Positions 17,115-25,277 of a stretch of 64,000 bases of DNA are shown in pieces; positions within the stretch are counted from its first letter, which is position 1, and every line of letters begins with the position of its first letter. The position numbers and the translations under genes are program-made. The DNA lies in the NCBI GenBank assembly GCA_001570385.1, contig BBYL01000007.1:1-64000 (forward strand), in the 5' to 3' direction. The notes below the pieces were generated by a model. The model was not told the DNA's origin. It did no database searches and saw only the letters and a program-made list of their open reading frames with translations. The stretch comes from Microtetraspora glauca. Lineage in GTDB: Bacteria > Actinomycetota > Actinomycetes > Streptosporangiales > Streptosporangiaceae.

Positions 17115-20100
17115 ATAGGGCGCTCATGGTGAGATTGCGGGTTCTCGGGCAGTGCCGCGCCGAGGTGGAGGGAAGCCCCGCGGATCTGGGCACGTCGCTC
17201 CAGCGCGCCGTCATCGCCAGGCTCGTCTGCGCCCAGGGACACGTCGTCTCCACGGACAGGTTCATCGACGACCTCTGGCACGGCCAGCCGCCGCCACGGG
17301 GCCTGGCCGCGCTGCAGGTCTACATCTCCAACCTGCGGCGCGTGCTCGAACCCGGCCGACCTCCCCGGACGCCGGCCCGTGTGCTGGTCAGCGCGCCGCC
17401 CGGTTACCGGCTGAATCTCGACGCCGACGCCGTGGACGCCTGGTGCTTCCCCCGGCTGGTCGACGCGGCGGTCGCCGCGCTCCACGCGGGACGGCCGGCC
17501 GAGGCCCTGGAGACGATCGACGAGGCGCTCGCGCTCTGGACCGGTCCGGCCTACGCGGAGTTCGCCGACGAGGAGTGGGCCGCTCCCGAGGCGACCCGGC
17601 TCGACGAGCTCCGCATGGTCGCCGTCGACTACCGCGCGGAGGCGGCGCTCGCGCTCGGCCGCCACGCCGAGATCGTCCCCGAGCTGGAACGTCACGCCCA
17701 CGCGCACCCGCTCCGCGAGAACGGCGTGCGCCTGCTCGCGCTCGCCCTCTACCGGTCGGGACGGCAGGGAGAGGCGCTGGCCGCCATCCGCCGGACGAGG
17801 CAGACCCTGGCCGAGGAACTGGGCGTGGACCCCGGGCCGCGGTTGCGTGGCCTCGAGACCGACATCCTCGCCCAGGCCGATTCCCTCCACCTGATCCCGG
17901 CCCAGGTCACGGCCGGTGTCCCCGCCGCCGTTCCCGTCGCTGTTCCCGCCGCCGTTCCCGCAGCCGCCTCCGCGGCCCAGGCGCCCGCCGCGCTCCGCGA
18001 CACCCCCGACCCGATGATCGGCCGTACGGCGGAGCTCGCCCGCCTGACGGCCGCCGCCGCCCAGGCGAGGAGCGGGTTCCGGGTCGCCTGGCTCGGCGGC
18101 GACGCGGGTTCGGGCAAGAGCACGCTGGCCGACGCACTCGCACGCACGCTCGCCGCCGAAGGCTGGCGGACCGCGGTGGGCCGGTGCCCGGAGACCGTCG
18201 GCGGTGTCCCGCCCGCCTGGGCCTGGAGCGAGGTCCTGCGCCACCTCTCCGCCGGCTCCCCGCCCGCCCCGGAGATCGCGGTACGGCTCGCCCCCCTGCT
18301 GGAGGACGACACACGGCAGGTCGTCGGCCAGTTCTGGCTGGCCCAGGCGGCGGGGGAGTACCTGGAAGGCGTGCCAGGTCCGCTGCTGATCGTGATCGAG
18401 GACGCGCACCGGGCCGACGAGGAGACCCTCCAACTACTCCGCCACCTCGCGGTGCGGCTGGCCCGGACCCCGGTCCTGGTGCTGCTGACCCACCGGCCGT
18501 CCGAAGCGGCCGCCGACCTGATGGCCACCGGGGCGGCGCTGGCCGTACAGGCAGCGGAGCACGTGACGCTGGACGGCCTGGGCGAGCGGGACGTGGCCCG
18601 GCTGCTGCGGGAACGCTCCGGCGTGGACGTCGATCCCGCCACGGCCCGTACGGTGACCGAACGGACCGGGGGCAACCCGCTGTTCGTGTCCGAGATCGCG
18701 CGGCTGCTCGCCGTCGACGGGCCCTCGGCGGTCCACGCGCTGCCGCCCGGCGTCCGCGATCTGATCCGCAGGCGGGTGGCCCGCCTGCCCGCGACGGCCC
18801 AGACGACGCTGCGCAACGCCGCCGTCCTCGGCAGGGACGCCGACGCCGACGTGCTGATCGCCATGTCCGGCACCGACGAGGAGACCGTGCTCGACGGGCT
18901 GGAGGCGGGCGTGCTCTCCGGGCTGCTGACCGAACCGCTGCCCGGTCAGGTCCGCTTCGCCCACGTCCTCGTACGCGAGACGCTGTACGAGGACGTCCCC
19001 CGGCTCCGCCGTACCCGCCTGCACGGCAAGGTCGTGGCGGCGCTGGAGCGGGTCAGGCCGGGAGACGTGGGCGCGCTCGGGCACCACGCCCTCGCGGCGG
19101 CGACCACGGCGACGGCGGCCAAGGCCGCGCAGTACGCCGCGAGGGCGGCGGACCAGGCATCCGGTCTCTACGCGCACAAGGAGGCGGCCACACTGCTCGA
19201 AGGCGCGCTTGCCGCGCTCGACCTCGAAGCCGGTACCGGTATCGGAACCGGTATCGGCAACGGCACTGGTAGCGGCGATGGTCCGGCCGCGAGGACGCGC
19301 GTGGAGTTGTTGTGCCGCCTGGTCTCCGCGAAGGCCCACGCGGGGGACGTCGTGTCCGCGCTCTCGACGCGGGCGACGGCACTCTCGCTCGCCCGGGGCA
19401 TCGGGGATCCACTGCTCATCGCCCGCGCGGTGGCCGCGTTCGACGCGCCGGTCATCTGGACGATCCAGCCGGACCGGCGGATCGACGACGACGTCGTGCG
19501 GGCGGCCTGGGACGCGATGCCCGCCGAGGCGGGGATGGCGCGCTGTCGGGTCCTCGTCGCGCTCGCCCACCAGCTCGAAGGCCATGATTCCGAGCTGGTC
19601 GAGACGGTGAGCGCCGAGGCCCTGCGGATCGCCCGCGACCTGGACGATCCGCGGTTGCTCTGCATGGCGCTCAACGCCCGCTACTGGGTCTGCGTGGAGC
19701 CGGGGCGGCGCGAGGAACTGGAGCGGCTCGGCCAGGACCTGCTGGAGGCGTCCGCGCTCGGCGGACTGCTCGGCTACCAGACGCTGGGCCACATCGCCCT
19801 CTGCATGGTCGCGCTCGGCCGCAACGACTGGGCCATGGCGCGGCGGCACGCGGACCAGGCGGTCGAGCTCTCCACGAGCGGCCAGCTCGGGCTCGCTCTC
19901 GGCGTTCTGGCCGTGCTCGACGCCCTGCACCTCCTGGTCAGAGGAGAGTTCGAGCGGGCCGAGGCCGCGTACAGCTCCATCGCGGAGCAGATGGTGCAGG
20001 CGGGCGCCCCCAACGGGGCCGCGTTCGGCGTTCTCGGCAGGCTGGTGGTCCACCTGTCCTCAGGACGCGGGCACGAGTCGCTGCCCGGCATCCACGCGTT

Positions 20101-20515
20101 GTGGGAGCGGATGCCGGACCAGGTGGACGAGGTCTACACCCATACGTTGATCCTCTCCGGGCGTCTGGATGAGGCCAGGGCGGTGTGGCAGGCCGGGCAC
20201 GCGCCCCGGCGTGACTACTACTGGCAGATCATGATGACGATGCGCGCGTGCAACGCGATCGCACTCGGAGATCGTGGGGTGGCCCGGGAGTGCCTCCGGC
20301 TGCTCCTCCCGTTCCAGGACGAGCTGGCCGGGTTGCACAGCGGCTCGATCACGTTGGGGCCGATCGCCCACACGCTCGGGGAACTCGCCGCGTTCCTCGG
20401 CGACCTGGACGCCGCGGCCGCGCACTATGCCGCGGCCGCCGAGGTAGCGGGCCGGGCCGGCTCTCCTCACTGGCGCGAACGGGCACTGCGCGCGCTGACG
20501 TCCGTCACCGGCTGA
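17111..20515 (+). CDS. AfsR/SARP-like regulator: winged helix, BTAD, ATPase, TPR
   Basis: A 1134-residue STAND-type transcription factor. Residues about 5-90 form an OmpR-like winged helix (LQVYISNLRRVLEPG), about 95-245 the bacterial activation domain (TPR-like, ending LGVDPGPRLRGLE). After an Ala/Val/Pro linker, an AAA ATPase starts with the Walker A motif GDAGSGKSTL and a Walker B-like LLIVIEDAH. The C-terminal half is TPR-rich and has no LuxR-type helix-turn-helix. A Gly/Thr/Ile repeat (GTGIGTGIGNGTGSG) lies near residue 710. Translation starts at the GTG overlapping the NlpC/P60 stop or at the ATG at 17126. Confidence 0.88.
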   Translation: MNRALMVRLRVLGQCRAEVEGSPADLGTSLQRAVIARLVCAQGHVVSTDRFIDDLWHGQPPPRGLAALQVYISNLRRVLEPGRPPRTPARVLVSAPPGYRLNLDADAVDAWCFPRLVDAAVAALHAGRPAEALETIDEALALWTGPAYAEFADEEWAAPEATRLDELRMVAVDYRAEAALALGRHAEIVPELERHAHAHPLRENGVRLLALALYRSGRQGEALAAIRRTRQTLAEELGVDPGPRLRGLETDILAQADSLHLIPAQVTAGVPAAVPVAVPAAVPAAASAAQAPAALRDTPDPMIGRTAELARLTAAAAQARSGFRVAWLGGDAGSGKSTLADALARTLAAEGWRTAVGRCPETVGGVPPAWAWSEVLRHLSAGSPPAPEIAVRLAPLLEDDTRQVVGQFWLAQAAGEYLEGVPGPLLIVIEDAHRADEETLQLLRHLAVRLARTPVLVLLTHRPSEAAADLMATGAALAVQAAEHVTLDGLGERDVARLLRERSGVDVDPATARTVTERTGGNPLFVSEIARLLAVDGPSAVHALPPGVRDLIRRRVARLPATAQTTLRNAAVLGRDADADVLIAMSGTDEETVLDGLEAGVLSGLLTEPLPGQVRFAHVLVRETLYEDVPRLRRTRLHGKVVAALERVRPGDVGALGHHALAAATTATAAKAAQYAARAADQASGLYAHKEAATLLEGALAALDLEAGTGIGTGIGNGTGSGDGPAARTRVELLCRLVSAKAHAGDVVSALSTRATALSLARGIGDPLLIARAVAAFDAPVIWTIQPDRRIDDDVVRAAWDAMPAEAGMARCRVLVALAHQLEGHDSELVETVSAEALRIARDLDDPRLLCMALNARYWVCVEPGRREELERLGQDLLEASALGGLLGYQTLGHIALCMVALGRNDWAMARRHADQAVELSTSGQLGLALGVLAVLDALHLLVRGEFERAEAAYSSIAEQMVQAGAPNGAAFGVLGRLVVHLSSGRGHESLPGIHALWERMPDQVDEVYTHTLILSGRLDEARAVWQAGHAPRRDYYWQIMMTMRACNAIALGDRGVARECLRLLLPFQDELAGLHSGSITLGPIAHTLGELAAFLGDLDAAAAHYAAAAEVAGRAGSPHWRERALRALTSVTG

Positions 20516-20545
20516 GCGCCAGGTGAGCACCGGCCGGGACACCCC

Positions 20546-20665
20546 GATCGCGGCGGCGCTGATCGAGCTGGTGTCGATCGCGGTGGTGTCGATCGCGGTG
20601 GCGTCGATCGCGGTGGCGTCGATCGAGGCGGCGCTGATCGACGCGGTGGCGATGGAGGTGGTGAA
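20546..20665. repeat. Eight 15-bp tandem repeats between convergent genes
   Basis: Consecutive 15-base units of the form GATCGMGGYGGYGTC start every 15 bases from 20546 to 20651; two (20591 and 20606) are identical. Because 15 is divisible by three, either strand encodes pentapeptide repeats (plus strand IAVAS-like, minus strand TAIDA-like). They lie 30 bases after the AfsR-like stop codon and before the hemerythrin stop, so they are probably non-coding. Confidence 0.85.
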
Positions 20666-20727
20666 CGGCGGGCCGCAGAGCCGAGGCGGCACCGATCTCG
20701 GGGCGATCTCGGGACGTGGGCGACGGA

Positions 20728-21366
20728 TCAGGCGGTTCCGAAGATCAGCCGCTGCCGCCGCCGGTGGCCTCCGCGCAGCAGCGCGAGCAGCATCACGAGC
20801 ACCGGACCCGCGAGCTTGCGCATCGCCTCCATCTCCGACGGCTGGGCGTACTGCTCGATCCTGGGCAGCTCGAAGCGGATGCTGCCGCCCTTCCTGGCCT
20901 TCTCCTCCACGGCGTTCCAGTCCGCGACGGAGACGTGCCGCTCGATGATGGGGAAGATCACACGCTCCTCCTCCTCGATGTGCTCGTCGAGGAGATCGGC
21001 CAGCCGCGCGAGAGGCCCCGCGGCGCGGGCGGGGTCCGCCGCGACCGCGCGGATCTCGTCCAGGATCGGGTCCAGCTCGGAGTGGTCCTCGCTCAGGTCG
21101 CCGAGGTCCACCTCGGCCCCCGCGGATCGTACGAGCACGGGCCAGAGCGCCGTGTCCTCGACGCTGTGGTGATGGTGGATGCCGTCGCAGAGCCGGACGG
21201 CGAAGTCGCGGATCGCCGCGGCCCGCCGCGCGTCGCACGGCTGCCGTCCCTCCGCGATCTGCCTTGTCACGTCGGCGAGGCGGCGGGTGTCGCCGCGCAT
21301 GGCCCGGTGGGTGATGCGGAACCCGAGCACGTTCGGGGTCGTCGTGGTAGCCGTCGGGGGTGTCAT
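20728..21366 (-). CDS. Hemerythrin HHE-domain protein
   Basis: A 212-residue protein with a hemerythrin-like four-helix fold expected to hold a di-iron site. Metal ligands are visible in FRITHRAMRGD, GIHHHHSVEDTALWP, LSEDHSELDPIL and LLDEHIEEEERVIFP. The C-terminus has a short hydrophobic stretch (LAGPVLVMLLALL) followed by a basic end. Such proteins bind oxygen or nitric oxide or sense redox state. Monocistronic and convergent with the regulator gene. Confidence 0.88.
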   Translation of the reverse strand: MTPPTATTTTPNVLGFRITHRAMRGDTRRLADVTRQIAEGRQPCDARRAAAIRDFAVRLCDGIHHHHSVEDTALWPVLVRSAGAEVDLGDLSEDHSELDPILDEIRAVAADPARAAGPLARLADLLDEHIEEEERVIFPIIERHVSVADWNAVEEKARKGGSIRFELPRIEQYAQPSEMEAMRKLAGPVLVMLLALLRGGHRRRQRLIFGTA

Positions 21367-21505
21367 CGGAACTCCTCGGTCGTGGTCTTCGCGGTCAGAT
21401 TGCGCCGAGTCGCTTGGAGTTCGTTTGGTCTGGACTTAAGCCAGAACTGTTGTGACCTGTGATGCTCAGGGAAATTGTCGGGGCGAAGCGATAGTTTGTC
21501 GGGAT

Positions 21506-21715
21506 ATGGGATCACGCTGGGTGGGGACGTGCGGCTACGAGATCGTGCCCGGGACCCGGGACGGTCGCCAGGTGCTCCAGGTGCGGCAGAACGGTCGGCC
21601 TGTCGCCGACTGCCGTTCCGTGGAGGAGGTAGCCCGGTATGTCGACCTTGCTGATCTTTGTGAGGTAATCCCTCTGCCGACGCGGAGTGAGGATAAGCGG
21701 GCCGCGCTCCCGTAG
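21506..21715 (+). CDS. Small conserved-looking protein, 69 aa
   Basis: Product MGSRWVGTCGYEIVPGTRDG and onward, with a WVGTCGYEI strand and a VEEVARYVDLADLCEVIPLP helix. I do not know the family; three Cys are present. ATG 21506 is preferred over an upstream ATG at 21452. It precedes the lipoprotein gene by 62 bases in the same direction. Confidence 0.55.
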   Translation: MGSRWVGTCGYEIVPGTRDGRQVLQVRQNGRPVADCRSVEEVARYVDLADLCEVIPLPTRSEDKRAALP

Positions 21716-21777
21716 TTCCCAGCGCTCCGGGCGCGACCCCTCTAACCTCGGAGAATTCCGACTCATGAGGGGGAACC

Positions 21778-22215
21778 ATGCGCCCGCCCGCCGTCGCACT
21801 CAGCCTGGCCGCCCTGAGCCTCGTCGCCGCCTGCACGGGCGAGGCATCCCGTACGGCTCCCGCGGCCGAGACGCCGATCGAGACGCCGATCTACGTGCTC
21901 AACCTGTACGGCGACGAGAACGGCCGGAGTGACCAGCGTCCCCAGGCCCTCGTGCTGTCGGAGTTCAGCACCGTCAACGGGATCAGCTGGCAGAAGTGGG
22001 GACCCGGCGGGGCGGTCGGCGTCGGACGGCTCAGCGGCACCTGGTGCCTGCCCCAATGCCAGGACAGGCCCTACGAGGCGACGGTGACCCTCAGCGCCGT
22101 CACGCCGTTCAAGGGCAACGGCTACTTCACGAAGTACGCGATCAAGGCGGACCTGCCGGCGGCCCAGAAGGAGATGGCCGACCTGAAGGGCGCCCTCCCG
22201 ACGCCGGAAGAGTAG
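21778..22215 (+). CDS. Predicted lipoprotein of unknown function
   Basis: A 145-residue protein with a classic type II signal (MRPPAVALSLAALSL then lipobox VAAC, Cys19), so it should be acylated and anchored to the outer face of the membrane. The mature part contains YVLNLYGDENGRSDQRPQAL and a Cys pair in GTWCLPQCQ. The beta-rich sequence resembles actinobacterial small lipoproteins without assigned function. The ATG has AGGGGG four bases upstream. Confidence 0.75.
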   Translation: MRPPAVALSLAALSLVAACTGEASRTAPAAETPIETPIYVLNLYGDENGRSDQRPQALVLSEFSTVNGISWQKWGPGGAVGVGRLSGTWCLPQCQDRPYEATVTLSAVTPFKGNGYFTKYAIKADLPAAQKEMADLKGALPTPEE

Positions 22216-22357
22216 TACGGGGACGGTGCGGGGCCAGGGCGAGGGCGCCGCCAACCCCTGCCCCTGTGGCGCTGTGGCATCGCACGTTGATTTCGCATCA
22301 GCCGCCGGGGCCGTGTATGGTTACACCTGTCCGCAGCGCGAGAGCGGCGGCGGGCAC

Positions 22358-22430
22358 GCCCCTATAGCTCAGTCGGCAGAGCGTCTCCATGGTAAGGAGA
22401 AGGTCAACGGTTCGATTCCGTTTGGGGGCT
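22358..22430 (+). tRNA. tRNA-Thr (anticodon GGT)
   Basis: Full cloverleaf: acceptor GCCCCTA/TGGGGGC, D-stem GCTC/GAGC, anticodon stem TCTCC/GGAGA around loop ATGGTAA (anticodon GGT), T-arm AACGG TTCGATT CCGTT. 73 bases including discriminator T; CCA is not encoded. Confidence 0.96.
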
Positions 22431-22443
22431 CTCGCTAACAAGT

Positions 22444-22471
22444 CCCGCTCGATGTTTCGGGCGGGTCTTTT
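22444..22471 (+). terminator. Rho-independent terminator after tRNA-Thr
   Basis: Nine-base stem CCCGCTCGA/TCGGGCGGG (with one G-T pair) around loop TGTT, followed by TCTTTT. Located 14 bases after the tRNA. Confidence 0.8.
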
Positions 22472-22637
22472 GGCGTGATGGGTGGTTTTTCGCCTGCCCA
22501 TCGCAAAACGGTTTGGGTTTCTCCCGTGAGCTCCGGCACACTGGAGTCGCCCGAGCTCGATCACGGCCGTATGCGCGTGCGCGACAGCCGTACAGGTCGG
22601 GTATCCTTGCGTGGCCGGTCGGTTTTTGCCGGTTCAA

Positions 22638-22711
22638 GGCGGAGTAGCTCAGTCAGGCAGAGCAAGCGGCTCATAATCGCTGTGTCGCCGGTTCAAGTCC
22701 GGCCTCCGCTA
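22638..22711 (+). tRNA. tRNA-Met (anticodon CAT, elongator type)
   Basis: Acceptor GGCGGAG/CTCCGCT, D-stem GCTC/GAGC, anticodon stem AGCGG/TCGCT around CTCATAA (CAT), T-arm GCCGG TTCAAGT CCGGC. It lacks the three G-C pairs at the base of the anticodon stem that mark initiators. An Ile tRNA with lysidine has the same anticodon, but position before rpmG is the usual place of elongator tRNA-Met in actinobacteria. Confidence 0.93.
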
Positions 22712-22790
22712 CTACCCTGCTCGGTTTCCCTCACACAGGACGCCGGGTTCGGGTTGTCCAGTAGTCCCAAACGTAGAAAGGCACTCCCAC

Positions 22791-22955
22791 GTGGCTGCCA
22801 CAGACGTTAGGCCGAAGATTACGCTGGCCTGCCAGGAGTGCAAGCACCGCAACTACATCACGCGGAAGAACCGGCGCAACGACCCGGATCGGCTTGAGCT
22901 GAAGAAGTACTGCCCCAACTGCAAGACGCACCAGGCGCACCGCGAGACGCGCTGA
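22791..22955 (+). CDS. rpmG: 50S ribosomal protein L33, zinc-ribbon form
   Basis: A 54-residue large-subunit protein starting at GTG 22791 ([20 protein letters not shown]) with GTAGAAAGG upstream. Two Cys pairs (CQEC and CPNC) form the zinc-binding C+ version, which actinobacteria replace with a C- paralog under zinc starvation. It directly follows tRNA-Met and precedes the MaoC genes. Its last 16 codons are echoed in the downstream DNA (see the repeat at 22901-23180). Confidence 0.96.
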   Translation: MAATDVRPKITLACQECKHRNYITRKNRRNDPDRLELKKYCPNCKTHQAHRETR

Positions 22956-23180
22956 GCGAGACGCGCGCCGCGCGCCCTGCGTCGGGGGGAGTGCTTCCAG
23001 AAGTACTGCCCATCGCGCCCCTCAGACTGGGGCAAGACGCATCGGGCGCATCGCGAGGCGTGCTGAGCAAGACGCGCCGCCGCCGCGTGTCGGGGTAGTA
23101 CTTCAGAGGTACTGTCCACCGCGCCCCTCAGTCCGGGCGCAGGACACACCAGGCGCATCACGGCTTCTCGCTGGTGCGCC
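22901..23180 (+). repeat. Degenerate tandem copies of the 3' end of rpmG
   Basis: The end of rpmG (from AAGTACTGCCCC, 22905) is repeated at about 22998-23100 and, more diverged, at about 23104-23180; the spacing is 96 and then 106 bases. The second copy still reads QKYCPSRPSDWGKTHRAHRE and ends in a stop, against [16 protein letters not shown] in L33, and even the bases after the stop (TGAGCAAGACGCGCCG against TGAGCGAGACGCGCGCCG) match. The third copy has lost the frame. Copies 2 and 3 have no start codon of their own, so they are gene-end duplications, not paralogs. Confidence 0.85.
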
Positions 23181-23232
23181 CGGCAGTCGGGCAGAGGTGC
23201 TGTGCTGGCGCATGCCAGGCAATCAACGCGTG

Positions 23233-23266
23233 ACCGGCGTTCCCGTTGAGGAACGCCGGTTTCTCG
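23233..23266 (+). terminator. Probable terminator downstream of rpmG repeats
   Basis: Perfect 11-base stem ACCGGCGTTCC/GGAACGCCGGT around a six-base loop, followed by TTCTCG. About 280 bases after the rpmG stop. The rest of the gap to 23632 shows only C/A-rich short repeats (CGCCAACC-like) and no gene. Confidence 0.55.
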
Positions 23267-23632
23267 CGTTTCCGGCCGGCCGCCAACCCGACCGCAAGCC
23301 CGCCAACCTGCCACCGGCCAACCCGGCAACCTGCCCATCTGGCTGGCACGCCCGCCGACCAGGGTGCGACACGGCCATCGGTGATCCCGTGAAACCCGGT
23401 CTGCTGGGGGAGTGGGGACGGTTCGTCTCCTTGGCGTAGATGTACCGCTTTGTCGTGTCGATACAGAACCATGGTGGTCGTCGTTGGCGCGGGGCGACAC
23501 ATGATCTACCGGCCGGACCCGGCTAACGTTGGTCCTGGCCGGCGTACGGCGAAAGCCTGACCCAGACAGCCGAACCTTGTTCTGTTACCGTCGGCCTCTC
23601 AGCTCTGTAGCCGCGAAGGAGCACGGGCAGCG

Positions 23633-24082
23633 ATGGCTTTGAACCGTGATTTCGTCGGGCGGGCGTATACTGCGCCCGTCCCCTACGAGGTCAGCCGCGT
23701 AAAGATCAAGGAGTTCGCCGCCGCGATCGGCGACGCCAACCCGATCTACTCCGACAGGGAAGCCGCCGCAGCGGCCGGACATCCTGACGTGGTCGCGCCG
23801 CCGACCTTTCCGATCGTGTTCAGCCTCGCCGGTGCGGGCGAGGCGCTCTCCGACCCCGGTCTCGGGCTCAACTTCGCCATGGTCGTCCACGGAGAGCAGC
23901 GTTTCGAGTATCAGCGGCCGATCTACGCCGGTGACGAGCTGATCTGCACCTCCACGATCACGGAGATCCGCAGCGTGGGCCGCAACGAGTTCCTGACGGT
24001 GCGCAGCGACGTGTCGACCATCGAGGGCGAACCCGTCTGCCGGACCTACAACACCATCGTCGAGCGTGGAGGGGCGGCGTAA
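23633..24082 (+). CDS. MaoC-family dehydratase, HadA-like subunit
   Basis: A 149-residue hot-dog-fold protein (MALNRDFVGRAYTAPVPYEV). The region YSDREAAAAAGHPDVVAPPT corresponds to the hydratase loop but lacks the full catalytic Asp/His of the partner. In actinobacteria this subunit pairs with a HadB-like subunit to make a (3R)-hydroxyacyl-ACP dehydratase of fatty-acid elongation. It overlaps the next gene closely (2-base gap). ATG preceded by AAGGAG. Confidence 0.88.
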   Translation: MALNRDFVGRAYTAPVPYEVSRVKIKEFAAAIGDANPIYSDREAAAAAGHPDVVAPPTFPIVFSLAGAGEALSDPGLGLNFAMVVHGEQRFEYQRPIYAGDELICTSTITEIRSVGRNEFLTVRSDVSTIEGEPVCRTYNTIVERGGAA

Positions 24083-24084
24083 CC

Positions 24085-24513
24085 ATGGCTGCGACGGTCA
24101 AGTACGACGAGGTCACTGCCGGGCAGGAGATCCCCGCCGTCGAGTTCCCCGTCCACCGGGTGAACCTCGTGATGTACGCGGGCGCCTCTGGGGACTTCAA
24201 CCCGATCCACTGGAACGAACGGTTCGCCAAGTCCGTCGGCCTGCCGGACGTCATCGCGCACGGCATGTTCACCATGGCCCAGGGCGGCCGGTTCGTGACC
24301 GACTGGGCGGGAGACCCGGCGGCGGTCGTCGACTACGGCGTGCGCTTCTCGTCCATGGTGGTCGTCCCCGACGACGACAACGGCGCGGTGATCACGGTCA
24401 GCGGCGTCATCGAGGAGAAGCTCGAGGACAAGCGGGTCGTGGTCGTCCTCACCGCCAGGTCGGGCGACAGCCGGGTCCTGTCCAAGGCCCGCGCCGTCGT
24501 CCAGCTCTCCTGA
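24085..24513 (+). CDS. MaoC-family dehydratase, HadB-like catalytic subunit
   Basis: A 142-residue hot-dog hydratase. The signature GDFNPIHWNERFAKSVGLPD followed by VIAHGMFTM supplies the catalytic Asp and His of the (R)-specific enoyl hydratase/dehydratase family. Forms the active partner of the HadA-like subunit encoded two bases upstream. Mycobacterial HadAB is essential for mycolate elongation; here, in an organism I believe lacks mycolates, the pair probably serves ordinary fatty-acid synthesis (inference). Confidence 0.9.
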   Translation: MAATVKYDEVTAGQEIPAVEFPVHRVNLVMYAGASGDFNPIHWNERFAKSVGLPDVIAHGMFTMAQGGRFVTDWAGDPAAVVDYGVRFSSMVVVPDDDNGAVITVSGVIEEKLEDKRVVVVLTARSGDSRVLSKARAVVQLS

Positions 24514-24552
24514 CCGAAGGTTTGCCGGGGACCGCACGGGTAGCGTCCCCGC

Positions 24553-25215
24553 ATGACCCGATCGAGCGAACAGGGCGCCGCCGGGAGCGGCCGGGAGCCC
24601 GCCACGCGTGCCGAGCCCGATGCCGAGGCCGGGCACGACGCCGAGGCCGTACGCGCTGAGGACGTGCAGTCCGACGCCGCACGCACGGAGGCCGCCCCTG
24701 GGACGGCGCCCGGCGCTCAGACCGCGCCCGGCACCGAGGCCGCTCAGGCGGTGCCCCGGGGCCGGCCTGAGCGGGCCGTTCGCGCGTCGGGTCCACCGCT
24801 CACGCAGGAGCGGGCGCGGAACGCCCGTGAGGCCTCCGAGGAGACCGCTCGGGCTCCGGAGTGGGAGGTCTATCCCGGCGGGACGATCGAAACGGGTCTC
24901 ACCTCATCGGGGGAGCCGTCGATGGTGGCCTCCCAACTGCTCTGGGACGGCAGCACCGCGACATCCAGGGTCGATCAGGCCATAGCAGAGGCGATGCGCG
25001 CGGAGGCGGACCAGGACACCGACGATGCCGGGGCCGACGTCGACGCTCGTACCGAGGCCGAAGCCGAGCCCCGTACCGAAGCCGATGCCGAGCCCCGTAC
25101 CGAAGCCGATGCCGAGCCCCGTACCGAAGCCGAAGCTCGTACCGAGGCCGACGCCGACGCCGGAGCCGGGTCCGCGGCGGACCGGCGCGCCCGGCGGGAC
25201 GCCGACCGGCCGTAG
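24553..25215 (+). CDS. Disordered Ala/Glu/Thr-rich protein with internal repeats
   Basis: A 220-residue acidic, low-complexity protein. The only ordered-looking part is about residues 100-150 (WEVYPGGTIETGLTSSGEPS through ATSRVDQAIAEAMRAE). The C-terminal quarter is built from EPRTEADA octapeptides encoded by 24-bp DNA repeats. Third-position G/C bias is consistent with a real gene, and it is co-directional with hadB and murB. No known function. Confidence 0.5.
   Translation: MTRSSEQGAAGSGREPATRAEPDAEAGHDAEAVRAEDVQSDAARTEAAPGTAPGAQTAPGTEAAQAVPRGRPERAVRASGPPLTQERARNAREASEETARAPEWEVYPGGTIETGLTSSGEPSMVASQLLWDGSTATSRVDQAIAEAMRAEADQDTDDAGADVDARTEAEAEPRTEADAEPRTEADAEPRTEAEARTEADADAGAGSAADRRARRDADRP
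25063..25134 (+). repeat. Three 24-bp in-frame repeats
   Basis: Units at 25063, 25087 and 25111 (GCCGAGCCCCGTACCGAAGC then CGAT or CGAA) encode AEPRTEAD repeats in the disordered protein. Flanking degenerate copies extend the pattern both ways. Confidence 0.9.
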
Positions 25216-25277
25216 GCTGGGGCCTGCCGCGGCGGGACCGCGGCCGCTGAGGCTTCCCGTCGTCGCTGAGGAATCGC

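Noticed and set aside
22638..22711. Initiator tRNA-Met
   Set aside because: The anticodon stem lacks the three G-C pairs of initiators and position 1 pairs with 72 as G-T.
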